NCBI GenBank assembly: GCA_039111475.1
Contig: JBCCIP010000018.1
Location: 44,855-108,854, forward strand
Source: JAUIET01 sp039111475
GTDB taxonomy: Bacteria > Pseudomonadota > Gammaproteobacteria > Pseudomonadales > JAUIET01
DNA length: 64,000 nt
Direction: 5' to 3'
Both the position numbers and the translations under genes were made by a program. This document shows positions 34,891 through 44,072 of this stretch, one piece after another; position 1 is the first letter of the stretch, and the number at the start of each line of letters is the position of its first letter. The notes under the pieces were generated by a model. It saw nothing but the letters and a program-made list of their open reading frames with translations, ran no database searches and had not been told where the DNA came from.

Positions 34891-37260
34891 TTAGTTCGTG
34901 CAAACCTCAGGTGGCATCGCATCAATCCAATCGCGAATTAAGCTAACGGCCTCGTCGTGTATGATCGTTTTACCAATTTCTGGCATGCGGATGTCCAGTT
35001 CATTGGACGCCATGCGGAAAGCCAGGATTGACTCGTCTGCACTGCCAGGGACTATGTCGTATTCTAGTGTGCCTGCACCTGCACCAGCGGCAACCGGCGG
35101 TTTACATCGGCCGTAACTGATATCGAAGGGTCTCCAGAATTCCAGAAACAATTGTGAGGTTCTTGCCATACCGGTTTCACTGTGGCAATGGGCGCAGTTG
35201 ATATCCAAATAGGCTCTGGCTCGATCATCTAGGCCTGCCGTATCATCTTCCCAATCGGGTACAGTAACAATGCCCGCCGCATCGGCTGGCACACCTGCCA
35301 AAATACCATCAGCTAACCACTGCATCAGCTGGTTATCCGTACCGGACGCATACGCAAAGTCATGATTCAGATGCCTGGCCTTAGGGCCTATTGGTATGGT
35401 TTCGTCTTCGCCGTGACAAGTCTTGCAATCATTGGAGTCTGGCACGCGGTAGTTTGTGCTGCGCGCCGAACCATCGGTGTGAATCCAACTGACTGATTGC
35501 GTCGCTCCGGCAACGCTGAGTTGAGCGTCGGTTTTATCCTGTGTCCATACATAAGGCAATCCTACCCAGCCATCCTGACGATGAATCAGCAAACGCGTTT
35601 CTATAATTTCCTCACCGGCACTTGGGTCACGCAGGTCGTTGGCAATGGTGAAGGTTTTCGCAATAACGGTGCCAACAGGAAAATCGAAAACGTTTTGCTC
35701 GCTGTAAGCCGCAGCTGTACCCTCAGGAAGAAATACCACACGGTACTTAAGTGCGTAATCCGTGAATAGCTCGGAGATTAGATCGTAAGGTGTACCGTCT
35801 ACCGGGTTCTGCGTGGGATCTGCACTGTCGGCGAACAGACCATAACTGGACAATTTCGGACAATCCACGTCTTTTGCTGGATGATTGATTCCATCAACTT
35901 CAGCACCGCAGATTTCAGCCACTTGCTCATCGCTTAGCTGAGTCGCTCCATTTTCAATCACCTCTGGAGTGTCCAAGGCAACTGTTGGCAATGACGCATG
36001 TGCGCAATCAAAATAGCCCGCATCAACCATCGTTGTAGGCAGAAGTACGCCCGAACGGATATCACCATTGTCACGAATGCAAATGCGCTGGTTTTCCGGC
36101 AATAGTCCTGTGGTACCCAAACCATCGTAAAAAATGTCCGGCATCGCCTCGCCCTGACCTGCAAATGCGCCTTCAATTGCGGCGGCGATATCAACTGGAT
36201 TGTAGGAATTGTTATTGAACACATTATCGTGAATGTAAATGCGTTCCGGAAGCGGGTCGTAGTTGGGGTCATCTGTGGTCGCGACAATCAGGTAATTCAC
36301 GATCACCACACCGACAGACTGGTTGTTCTCTATGGTATTCCCAAATACTTCAATATCATCGTTGGCCATGATCATAATGCCTGTACCCGTAGGCACGCTG
36401 CCAACAATGTTGCCTTCCGGTGCAAAGTTCTGTGTATTATTGTCGCGAACAATATTATCGTAGACACGAGTTTGCTCGCCACCCTGCACTTCAATATTGG
36501 GCAAATCAAATACCAATATTCCACCGGTGTTGTTGATGGCCTCATTTTCGTATACATCCGCAAACGTGGAGTTTTCTATTTCTATGCCGGCTACGTTGAA
36601 CTCTGCTCGATTGCGGCGCACGATAATATTTTGAGATTGGCCCACGTAAACACCCGCATCACTAGCGCCGATAACAACACTGTCTTCTATCAATACGTTT
36701 CGAGTTTGAACTGGATAAAAACCATAAGCGCCATTGTCTGTGCTCGCACCATTGGTCCATTCCGCTCTAACGCGACGAATAGTCACGCCATTGCTCCCTT
36801 CTATCTTGATCAAATCGCCGGGGGAATCTTCAACACCAATGTCTTCAATAACGAAGTTGTCGCCGGTTGCCAAAATACCTTGCGCACCTGAACCTTGTTG
36901 GGCAAAACTCAATACGGTTTCATCCATGCCCTGGCCGCGTATCGTGACACCACTCACACTCACGCTCAATTCATCCGTAAAGTCGAAATTTCCAGCCGGA
37001 AATTCAATGATATCGCCAGGGTCTGCATTAATCAGCGCTTCTTGAGCGCGCTGCTCAAGATCCGGCCCTGCTTCTAACAGAGTTACATTGTCAGGAATCA
37101 TTGGGCTTGGCTCAAATTCCCCGAATAATCCGACTTCACTGTCGCCATTTGAGCACGTAGTCAACGTGACACCGAGCAGAAGCGCCGCGACTGGCCGGCG
37201 CAAAATACTCAACACTAAAGTGCCAAGCGTGTACTGCTGCAAAAAAGGTACAATAGACAT
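34891..37260 (-). CDS. Parallel beta-helix protein fused to SO2930-type diheme cytochrome c
   Basis: A 789-residue exported protein. A hydrophobic N-terminus (PVAALLLGVTLTTCSNGD) ends in a cysteine that may be lipidated, though threonine before it is unusual. Residues about 70-420 form right-handed beta-helix repeats rich in NTGGILVF- and IIVRRNRAEFNV-type rungs. Residues about 450-789 match SO2930-type diheme cytochromes: PYDLISELFTDYALKYR, heme site CKTCH at residue 612, DINCAHCH at 689, and MPEIGKTIIHDEA near the end. The two domains are usually encoded by neighbouring genes. An outer-surface electron-transfer or binding role is inferred. Confidence 0.88.
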   Translation of the reverse strand: MSIVPFLQQYTLGTLVLSILRRPVAALLLGVTLTTCSNGDSEVGLFGEFEPSPMIPDNVTLLEAGPDLEQRAQEALINADPGDIIEFPAGNFDFTDELSVSVSGVTIRGQGMDETVLSFAQQGSGAQGILATGDNFVIEDIGVEDSPGDLIKIEGSNGVTIRRVRAEWTNGASTDNGAYGFYPVQTRNVLIEDSVVIGASDAGVYVGQSQNIIVRRNRAEFNVAGIEIENSTFADVYENEAINNTGGILVFDLPNIEVQGGEQTRVYDNIVRDNNTQNFAPEGNIVGSVPTGTGIMIMANDDIEVFGNTIENNQSVGVVIVNYLIVATTDDPNYDPLPERIYIHDNVFNNNSYNPVDIAAAIEGAFAGQGEAMPDIFYDGLGTTGLLPENQRICIRDNGDIRSGVLLPTTMVDAGYFDCAHASLPTVALDTPEVIENGATQLSDEQVAEICGAEVDGINHPAKDVDCPKLSSYGLFADSADPTQNPVDGTPYDLISELFTDYALKYRVVFLPEGTAAAYSEQNVFDFPVGTVIAKTFTIANDLRDPSAGEEIIETRLLIHRQDGWVGLPYVWTQDKTDAQLSVAGATQSVSWIHTDGSARSTNYRVPDSNDCKTCHGEDETIPIGPKARHLNHDFAYASGTDNQLMQWLADGILAGVPADAAGIVTVPDWEDDTAGLDDRARAYLDINCAHCHSETGMARTSQLFLEFWRPFDISYGRCKPPVAAGAGAGTLEYDIVPGSADESILAFRMASNELDIRMPEIGKTIIHDEAVSLIRDWIDAMPPEVCTN

Positions 37261-37362
37261 ATAGTGAGCTCTGATATTGGTATTTCGCGGTGCGCTTGAT
37301 GCCGGAGTTCTTTTATTAAGTTATTATTTTCCGATCATTTGATGGGTGTTACAAGTTAACAA

Positions 37363-38520
37363 ATGAATACAAACTTTACCTTTAACAGCGTTTCGGATCT
37401 CGCAATAGGTGCAGGTGCCGTGAATCAGTTGGGCGATATCGCCAAACGCCTTGTCGTCAGCCGCTTGTTTGTGGTTACCGACAAAGGCGTTCTTGAACAT
37501 GGTTTGTTGACTAAAGCGCATGAAAGCCTAGAGTCGGCCGGCATTGGAGTGGAGTTATATTCTGATGTTATCGCTGATCCGCCTGAGCAAACAGTTATTG
37601 ACGCCGCAGAACTTGCAAGACAAAAAAATTGTGACGGCGTACTTGGTTTCGGCGGCGGTAGTTCCATGGACACCGCCAAGCTGGTTGCTGCACTATTGGC
37701 TGGTAATCAACCCTTGTCGGAAATGTACGGTGTTGATCAGCTGCTTGGCGGCAGAGCGCCATTGATCCAGGTGCCGACAACAGCTGGCACCGGATCTGAA
37801 GTAACGATGGTCGCAATAGTAACCACCGGGGAAAGCACCAAGGCCGGTGTGGTAAGCCGTGAACTACTTGCAGACCATGTGGTATTAGACCCGGAATTAA
37901 CCGTGGGATTGCCGGCACATGTGACGGCAGCGACCGGCATTGACGCCATGGTTCACGCGATAGAAGCCTACACTAGCGTCAGGCTGAAAAACCCCCTATC
38001 GGACATGGCCGCGCGCCAAGCTTTGAGCCTAATGGCACCCAATATCGAAGCCGCCACACACAACGGCCAAGATCTTGAAGCGCGCAGTGCGATGTTACTG
38101 GGCGCTATGCTGGCGGGTCAGGCATTCGCTAACGCACCGGTTGCAGCGGTTCATGCATTGGCATACCCATTGGGTGGTGTTTATCACATTCCGCATGGTC
38201 TGAGTAACTCCTTGGTTCTACCCCATGTGCTTCGCTTTAATAGCCAAGCTGCATCCGGATTGTATTGTGAGTTGGCACGCCTACTATTGCCGGCTGAAAC
38301 CCTGATCAAAGAAAACACCATTGGAGATGTTTTAGCGGATCACTTTCTTGCCCTCGCGCAGACACTGGGCTTAGAAACCGGTCTGAACCAAATGGGTATA
38401 CCCCTAGACAGTTTAGAGTCACTCGCCGATGATGCGATGCTGCAACAGCGGTTGTTAATCAACAACCCTAGAACACTTGAACGCGAAGATGCTTTGCGCA
38501 TTTATCAGCAAGCGTACTGA
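37363..38520 (+). CDS. Iron-containing alcohol dehydrogenase
   Basis: A 385-residue group III alcohol dehydrogenase. The NAD-binding motif is LGFGGGSSMDTAKLVA and the phosphate loop is PTTAGTGSEVTMVAIV. The metal ligands lie in GIDAMVHAIEAYTS and HALAYPLGGVYHIPHG. Family members oxidise or reduce short alcohols, aldehydes, diols or hydroxyacids, and the substrate is not evident. It is divergent from the beta-helix cytochrome and followed 28 bases later by a thioesterase, suggesting a shared message. Confidence 0.92.
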   Translation: MNTNFTFNSVSDLAIGAGAVNQLGDIAKRLVVSRLFVVTDKGVLEHGLLTKAHESLESAGIGVELYSDVIADPPEQTVIDAAELARQKNCDGVLGFGGGSSMDTAKLVAALLAGNQPLSEMYGVDQLLGGRAPLIQVPTTAGTGSEVTMVAIVTTGESTKAGVVSRELLADHVVLDPELTVGLPAHVTAATGIDAMVHAIEAYTSVRLKNPLSDMAARQALSLMAPNIEAATHNGQDLEARSAMLLGAMLAGQAFANAPVAAVHALAYPLGGVYHIPHGLSNSLVLPHVLRFNSQAASGLYCELARLLLPAETLIKENTIGDVLADHFLALAQTLGLETGLNQMGIPLDSLESLADDAMLQQRLLINNPRTLEREDALRIYQQAY

Positions 38521-38548
38521 GACCCGTTAACGCACACATTTGAACACC

Positions 38549-38986
38549 ATGTCAGACCACAACACTCATCGTCAAAATTACGCCTATATTTCAAAAATTA
38601 CCACTCGTTGGATGGATAACGACATCTATCAGCACATCAATAACGTTGTTTATTACAGTTACTTCGATACAATCTGCAATGAATATTTGATAAACCGCGC
38701 CGGATTCAATCCGCACACTGCGCCAGTTATCGGCTTTATCGTCTCTTCAAGTTGTCAGTATCTAGCGCCCCTGTCACACCCGGCGACTATCGATGCCGCA
38801 TTTCGAGTTAACCGACTGGGTAGCAGTTCAGTGGAGTACGGTGTTGCCGTATTCGCTGAGGACGAGAGCTCTGCAGCTGCTTGGGGCACTTATACTCACG
38901 TATTTGTGGACAGGGAAAGCGATAAGCCAACGCCAATTCCTGATCAGATACGTGAGGCTTTGACGGCGGCCTTGATTGAGGCTTAA
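38549..38986 (+). CDS. Acyl-CoA thioesterase (hotdog fold)
   Basis: A 145-residue single-domain hotdog protein of the 4-hydroxybenzoyl-CoA thioesterase/YbgC group. The active-site motif is RWMDNDIYQHINNVVYYSYF, with the catalytic aspartate preceding HINN. The glutamine before His replaces the more usual glycine. It would release free acid from an acyl-CoA. ATG 38549 is chosen over a TTG at 38540. Its last four bases overlap the stop of the converging acyl-CoA ligase gene, which would do the opposite reaction on a similar substrate class. Confidence 0.85.
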   Translation: MSDHNTHRQNYAYISKITTRWMDNDIYQHINNVVYYSYFDTICNEYLINRAGFNPHTAPVIGFIVSSSCQYLAPLSHPATIDAAFRVNRLGSSSVEYGVAVFAEDESSAAAWGTYTHVFVDRESDKPTPIPDQIREALTAALIEA

Positions 38987-40611
38987 CGCTTCTTGAGAGT
39001 ACGCGTATCTATCGCATTGCCCGCTGCAACACCTTCTCTGGCAAGCTTTTTTACATCGGCTCTTTTTGGTTTGTTCGAAGCTGTTTTTGGCAGCTCTGCA
39101 ACAAACAACACATACCCAGGTGCTTTGAAATAAGCAAGCCTTCCAAGACAATCGTGTACTATCGCATGAGCAAGCGCTTCTCCAGCTTTTTGTCCGGCCG
39201 CAGCAATAACACAGGCGGCAACCTCATCACCACGCATTTCATCCGGAACAGCGCTTACTAATGCCTCGACGATCGCTGGGTTCAAGGACAAGGCAGCTTC
39301 AACTTCAAGTGCTGAAATGTTTTCGCCAGAACGGCGAATCACGTTTTTGCGCCTGTCCACGAAATGCAGACTGCCGTCTTCACTCTGGCGCGCAACATCG
39401 CCAGTATTTAACCAGCCATCTTGCCAAATTTCTTCCGTAGCCTCTGAGTTCTTGAAGTAGCCCGAGAAAAATGCCCGCCGAGGATCCGGCCCTGCAGCTC
39501 GCACGCGTAACTCACCTTGCTTACCAGGCGATACTTCCTGCCCCTTCTCGTCTATCAATTGATACTCTACCGAATCATCCGGTTTGCCAAAGCAACTGGT
39601 GCCCACATGCCTGGGCTCAATGTTCGCTGTAATACAACCTCCGGAGCCGCATTCAGTCATTGCCCAGCTTTCAATGAGTGGAAAACCGAAACGCTGTTCG
39701 AACGGTGCATGATGTTTTGGGTTAACACCAGCGCCAAAGCCGAATTTGATTTGATTGCTAAAATCATCTAACTCATTTTCAGGAAGCTGCAACAAAATGG
39801 CCGGAAGTACGCCGAGGTAGTGCACAATTGTTGCCTTGGACTCTCGCACTGTTTGCCACCAGCTGCCCGGATGAAAGCGGTCCAACTGCACTATACAACC
39901 TGCATTCATGATCATTGCTGTGCTGGATACCGCCATGGCATTCATGTGGCCCAGGGGCAGCGGTGTTAGCAATCGCTCCTTGCCCCATTCAATCTGACCC
40001 AGGCCATCCAGGTTCCGATACCAGCAGCCAAACGCCGTAAAATACTCATTGGTGAGAATACAAGCCTTGGGCTTGCCGGTACTTCCCGAGGTGTAAAGCA
40101 ATGCGCATTCGCTGGAAGCGTTCGGTTCACAGCGATCAGGCGTGTCAGCAAACACCCGCAATCGCTCAATAGCGTCGTGCGCAACAATTGGCGGTGGCTC
40201 ATTGATGCTCTCAACCGCCTGCTCAAGCAATTTAATTCTCTCAGCGATCGAAACGACGGCCACCGATTCGCTGTGTTCGATAAAATAGCAAATTTCCTCG
40301 GCTGGCATTTCGCCATTAATAGGAACAACACTGCAGCCCAGACTGTTAAGAGCCAACCAATGAATAAAAAACTCTGCTCTATTTTCAAGCAACAATGCTA
40401 CACGTTGCCCATAGTGCAGACCTTGCGCCGCGTATTTACCTCTGCAGGAGAGCACTAACAAATACGCCTCTCCATAGCTCAAATCGATGCCATGGTCAGA
40501 ATAAGCCTTAGAGGCGATGGCAGGAATATGCAGAAAAGGCCGTTCAGCCGCGCGCTGATGCGTGCGCTTAAATTCGTCAAATACTGTACTCAAAATGCTC
40601 TCCGCAGGCAT
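38983..40611 (-). CDS. AMP-forming acyl-CoA ligase
   Basis: A 542-residue adenylate-forming enzyme. The ATP loop is LLYTSGSTGKPKACILT, the middle motif is ESWAMTECGSGG, and the hinge region is WLNTGDVARQSEDGSLHFVD followed by RRKNVIRRSGENIS. The conserved C-terminal lysine lies near PKTASNKPKRAD. It resembles CaiC/crotonobetaine-type and aryl-CoA ligases. The substrate is unknown but could be an aromatic or fatty acid, given the MarR regulator just upstream and the Rieske oxygenase beyond it. A perfect palindrome lies 17 bases upstream of its ATG. Confidence 0.9.
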   Translation of the reverse strand: MPAESILSTVFDEFKRTHQRAAERPFLHIPAIASKAYSDHGIDLSYGEAYLLVLSCRGKYAAQGLHYGQRVALLLENRAEFFIHWLALNSLGCSVVPINGEMPAEEICYFIEHSESVAVVSIAERIKLLEQAVESINEPPPIVAHDAIERLRVFADTPDRCEPNASSECALLYTSGSTGKPKACILTNEYFTAFGCWYRNLDGLGQIEWGKERLLTPLPLGHMNAMAVSSTAMIMNAGCIVQLDRFHPGSWWQTVRESKATIVHYLGVLPAILLQLPENELDDFSNQIKFGFGAGVNPKHHAPFEQRFGFPLIESWAMTECGSGGCITANIEPRHVGTSCFGKPDDSVEYQLIDEKGQEVSPGKQGELRVRAAGPDPRRAFFSGYFKNSEATEEIWQDGWLNTGDVARQSEDGSLHFVDRRKNVIRRSGENISALEVEAALSLNPAIVEALVSAVPDEMRGDEVAACVIAAAGQKAGEALAHAIVHDCLGRLAYFKAPGYVLFVAELPKTASNKPKRADVKKLAREGVAAGNAIDTRTLKKR

Positions 40612-40627
40612 CTTCCAAGCGAACGAT

Positions 40628-40645
40628 TATTTTAAGCTTAAAATA
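40628..40645. promoter_or_regulatory. Perfect 18-bp palindrome upstream of the acyl-CoA ligase
   Basis: TATTTTAAGCTTAAAATA reads identically on both strands and lies 17 bases before the ligase ATG, in the 117-base gap after the MarR gene. The position suits an operator that blocks ligase transcription. Its sequence differs from the MarR-associated palindrome at 41276-41299, so a different factor may bind it. Confidence 0.5.
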
Positions 40646-40728
40646 GTCTGACGGGAAGGATTAAAATTGCTGGAAGCATCAAACTTGATTTGCAAGACTA
40701 CGTCTTGGCTCACTGTGGAATGTGCAAT

Positions 40729-41178
40729 TTACGAGTTATCCAATTTTCTTTCCAACTTACTCAATGACATCAGTAAATCTCGCAACTCTGGCACGGACAA
40801 TGTAGACAGAAACTCAGCTTCCCATCGCAATGCGTCCGGTACCATCTTTTGATACAAGGCCCTGCCACTGGCGCTCAAGCCAATAATCTTGGCTCTGTTA
40901 TCGTTGGGGTCTGTTCGCGTATGGATAAGCTCTTTATCTTCCAGCGAGGCAATCGCTCGAGACAATCGAGACTTATCCATGAACGTTGAGTCAGGCAACC
41001 CTCTAGAGCTCAGCTCATCATGTTCACCAAGCCGGGCCAGCACACGCCACTGCGCAACACTAACGCCGTTGGGCGCGCCAAAGTCTTCATTGCAGGCGTC
41101 ACTAACGCGTTTGGCGAGATTAACCAGGCGATAAGGTGTGAACTGATTTAACACCAACGTTCGATCATCGTTCAACAA
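40729..41178 (-). CDS. MarR-family transcriptional regulator
   Basis: A 149-residue winged-helix regulator. The recognition region is GLPDSTFMDKSRLSRAIASL and the wing is ELIHTRTDPNDNRAKIIGLS, both typical of MarR proteins, which usually repress genes and release DNA on binding aromatic or phenolic ligands. No in-frame ATG exists near the N-terminus. TTG 41178 is the likely start because AGGGGT lies just before it. It is divergent from a Rieske oxygenase gene whose promoter region carries a strong palindrome, and upstream of an acyl-CoA ligase gene. Confidence 0.9.
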   Translation of the reverse strand: MLNDDRTLVLNQFTPYRLVNLAKRVSDACNEDFGAPNGVSVAQWRVLARLGEHDELSSRGLPDSTFMDKSRLSRAIASLEDKELIHTRTDPNDNRAKIIGLSASGRALYQKMVPDALRWEAEFLSTLSVPELRDLLMSLSKLERKLDNS

Positions 41179-41202
41179 CGCACCCCTAACTATATATTCT
41201 TG

Positions 41203-41216
41203 AATGAGAGCATATT
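41203..41216. promoter_or_regulatory. Second MarR-type half site near the regulator's own start
   Basis: AATGAGAGCATATT closely repeats one arm of the palindrome at 41276-41299 (ATGAGAGTATATT). It lies about 25 bases upstream of the regulator's TTG start, where binding could give self-control. Confidence 0.5.
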
Positions 41217-41270
41217 ATTAGCTTTATCCACTAACAGCGAGGTTTTTTACAACTAAATGTGTTAAATCAC

Positions 41271-41300
41271 TTGCTATATGCTCTCATATGAGAGTATATT
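41271..41300 (+). promoter_or_regulatory. Operator and overlapping promoter of the Rieske oxygenase gene
   Basis: A 24-bp palindrome at 41276-41299, centred on CATATG with 11 of 12 base pairs symmetric, lies over a possible promoter: TTGCTA (41271-41276), an 18-base spacer and TATATT (41295-41300). The neighbouring divergent MarR gene makes it the likely binding protein. That assignment is inference. Confidence 0.65.
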
Positions 41301-41350
41301 TAGTTAAACAAGCATAACAACAGGAAGCGCGACCGCACCGGAGATTTTCG

Positions 41351-42442
41351 ATGAGTGACTCAGACTGCAACTATATATGGAACTGCTGGTATGCCGCCGC
41401 ATGGGCGCACGAGGTAGAGACGGCGGGCAAATTAGAAAGAACTTTTCTCGACAAACCCGTGGTAATTTTTCGTGGGGAGTCTGGTCGCTTGGTCGCGTTG
41501 GACAATCGCTGCTGCCACCGCGCTGCGCCATTGGCGATGGGAAGAGTAGAGGGTGATTGCATACGCTGTATGTACCATGGCCTGAAATTTGATGCCGATG
41601 GAATATGTGTCGAAATTCCAGGCCAGGATAAAATTCCAGCCACCCATCGCGTGCGCAGCTATCCGATAGAGGAACGTGGAAATCTCTTATGGATCTGGAT
41701 GGGAGACCCTAACCTTGCCGATTCTCGAGATATCATCGATTATGAGCCGCTGACTGATCCGCAGTGGCAGGGCCTGCCTGAGGAAGCCTATTTGCACTAT
41801 GACTGCAACTGGATGCTGATCATTGATAATCTGGCTGACTTTTCGCATCTTGCATTTGTCCACACCAACACCCTGGGTGGCTCCGAAGCTTACGCGGTAG
41901 AGACCAAACAGGAGATTGAACGGCTGGAAAACGGTTTTCAATTTGAACGTTGGCATCGAAAAAGTGCGCCCGCTCCTTACCATGTAAAAGCGTTCCCAAA
42001 CGGCCCCAACGTGGTGGACAGGCGCAACTATGTGCAAATGTTTGTGCCCGGTGTTTTTTTAATGCAGACCGCATTTGGCCCGGTGGGCTGGGACCAAAAC
42101 CAAGATCAAAGCGACGTAAAGCAGTACCGCAATTGCCAGTACATGACGCCGGAAACCAGCAGTACGGCGCACTTCTTCTGGAACTACCTGCGCAACTACG
42201 AGTTATCGGATGAGAGTATTTCGATCTCTCTGCGCGATAGCTTGCTGGAGGGGTTTTGGGAAGACAAGGTGATTATTGAAGCTCAACAAAAACTGTTGGA
42301 GCTTGATGATCCGTTTCAACCACGTGGCATCGCCGCAGATTCTGCCTTGGCGCACTTTAGAAAAACCTGGGACACACTGCTGGATAAGGACTTGGCCCAG
42401 CACCCACAACCTGTTCCTGAGGTGACCCGAAGCATCCTTTAG
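41351..42442 (+). CDS. Rieske non-heme iron oxygenase, VanA-like
   Basis: A 363-residue oxygenase subunit of the vanillate O-demethylase (VanA) type. The Rieske [2Fe-2S] ligands are Cys54 and His56 (NRCCHRAAP) and Cys73 and His76 (CIRCMYHG). The mononuclear iron site is in DNLADFSHLAFVH. Related enzymes O-demethylate or hydroxylate aromatic acids or steroids. The partner reductase (VanB-like) is not adjacent. ATG 41351 has GGAG 8 bases before it. It is divergent from a MarR gene with an operator over its promoter, so a ligand probably induces it. Confidence 0.9.
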   Translation: MSDSDCNYIWNCWYAAAWAHEVETAGKLERTFLDKPVVIFRGESGRLVALDNRCCHRAAPLAMGRVEGDCIRCMYHGLKFDADGICVEIPGQDKIPATHRVRSYPIEERGNLLWIWMGDPNLADSRDIIDYEPLTDPQWQGLPEEAYLHYDCNWMLIIDNLADFSHLAFVHTNTLGGSEAYAVETKQEIERLENGFQFERWHRKSAPAPYHVKAFPNGPNVVDRRNYVQMFVPGVFLMQTAFGPVGWDQNQDQSDVKQYRNCQYMTPETSSTAHFFWNYLRNYELSDESISISLRDSLLEGFWEDKVIIEAQQKLLELDDPFQPRGIAADSALAHFRKTWDTLLDKDLAQHPQPVPEVTRSIL

Positions 42443-42563
42443 CCCGATGCAGTAGCAACAAGATAACCCTGTATTCTGCCCTCATTGCTAGTGTTTCTCG
42501 TCTTGCGCAATTCCTCCGGAGGGCGTAGTGTTGAGCCAGCATAATACAAAGAGGAGCTAAACA

Positions 42564-44063
42564 ATGGAGCAATTATCTGGTCAAGACGCCATGTTTCTGC
42601 ACATGGAGCTCGAAGGCTTACCACAGCATATTGGCGGTGTTAGCATCTATGACCAAAGCACGGCACCTGATGGTATTGTGCGTTTCAAACATATTCTGGC
42701 GACTATTGAGAATCGCTTACATCTTTCGGAGATATTCACCCGTAAACTGGAAACAGTGCCAATGGGGCTCAGTCGACCGTATTGGGTGGAAGACCCCGAT
42801 TTCGACCTTGAGTACCACGTTCGACACATAGCGCTGCCCAAACCAGGAGACTGGCGGCAATTGTGCATACTGGCAGCACGCCTGCATTCAAGGCCTCTGG
42901 ATCGAGCGCGTCCCCTATGGGAGTTTTACGTAATAGAGGGTCTGGATAATGTTGAAGGCCTGCCCTCAAACTGTTTCGCGCTGCTGTTAAAAGTTCACCA
43001 TTGCGCAATGGACGGTGCTACCGGTGCGCAATTTATGAATGTTATGCACGATTTCACACCCGACATTGCTGTTCATGAAAACATTCCACCGCGCGTGATC
43101 GAGCGTCCTTCCAAGGGCTATATGCTGGGCAGAGCCTACGTTGATGCCTGGAGAAAACCAGCTCAAACCTTCGACATGCTTAAACAGGCCTTACCCACTT
43201 ATCGAAGAATAAAGACTGGTAGGGAAAACCAGGATTTTCACGAGCTGGATGATAAACAAAGAACGCGTTTTCAAGGCAAAATTTCTCCTCACCGGTCTGT
43301 GGAGGCACGTCGCTTTGCGTTTGAGGACATACGTGCCATAAAAAACGCTGTGCAGGGCGCCACAATCAATGATGCCATGCTAACGATCGTTGCGGGTGGC
43401 CTTAGGAAATACTTGAGTAGCAAAGGCGAACTGCCCGAGCAAACTCTGGTTTCTGGTTGTCCAATTGATGTTCGTTCGCCAGAAGAGCGGGCGGCGGGCG
43501 GTAATATGGTGGGATTCATGAATGTTGCTCTGCGCACCGACCTTGACTCGCCACTAGAACGGCTAAAAGCGGTGCAGGAAGAGTCACGGTCTGCGAAAGC
43601 GTACGCTGAAGCACTTGGACCCAGAATAGCCATTGATCTGACAGACATAATGCCTGGCAACGTACTATCACTTGCGCTGCGTGCCGCCAGCGCAACCGGT
43701 CTCGTTGAAGCAAGTGTGATTCAAAATACTGTAGTCACAAATGTACCGGGTGCACCTATGCAATTATTCATGTGCGGTGCAGAGCTGGTCGACTCGTTCA
43801 GCCTTGGGCCATTGCTGCCCAACGTCGGGCTTTTCCATATTGTGTACAGTTCGGTGCAGAACAAGGAAGGCCGAATCACTTTGTCATTTACCGCCTGCCG
43901 AGACATGCTGCCAGACCCTGGTTTCTATGCGCAATGTCTTCAGGAATCATTCGACGAATTGAAAGCAGCCATCGCAACGCCGGTGCCAACATCTAAAGCA
44001 AAGACAAAAGCGAAAACCGCAGGCAAATCCAGTCGGAAAAAGAAATCGACTCAATCGGCCTAG
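42564..44063 (+). CDS. WS/DGAT family wax ester synthase / diacylglycerol acyltransferase
   Basis: A 499-residue acyltransferase that makes wax esters or triacylglycerols from acyl-CoA. The catalytic motif HHxxxDG appears as VHHCAMDGATG (His145, His146, Asp150). RPLWEFYVIEGL and the C-terminal PGAPMQLFMCGAELVDSF are also typical. The tail is unusually rich in lysine, alanine and serine (from about residue 478), perhaps for membrane association. GAGGAG lies about 10 bases before the ATG. It follows the Rieske gene by about 120 bases on the same strand. Confidence 0.93.
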   Translation: MEQLSGQDAMFLHMELEGLPQHIGGVSIYDQSTAPDGIVRFKHILATIENRLHLSEIFTRKLETVPMGLSRPYWVEDPDFDLEYHVRHIALPKPGDWRQLCILAARLHSRPLDRARPLWEFYVIEGLDNVEGLPSNCFALLLKVHHCAMDGATGAQFMNVMHDFTPDIAVHENIPPRVIERPSKGYMLGRAYVDAWRKPAQTFDMLKQALPTYRRIKTGRENQDFHELDDKQRTRFQGKISPHRSVEARRFAFEDIRAIKNAVQGATINDAMLTIVAGGLRKYLSSKGELPEQTLVSGCPIDVRSPEERAAGGNMVGFMNVALRTDLDSPLERLKAVQEESRSAKAYAEALGPRIAIDLTDIMPGNVLSLALRAASATGLVEASVIQNTVVTNVPGAPMQLFMCGAELVDSFSLGPLLPNVGLFHIVYSSVQNKEGRITLSFTACRDMLPDPGFYAQCLQESFDELKAAIATPVPTSKAKTKAKTAGKSSRKKKSTQSA

Positions 44064-44072
44064 TCGTCGAGA

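Noticed and set aside
36229..36891. A 220-codon plus-strand frame inside the beta-helix gene
   Set aside because: It lies antisense to the clear beta-helix coding region and reflects its repetitive codons.
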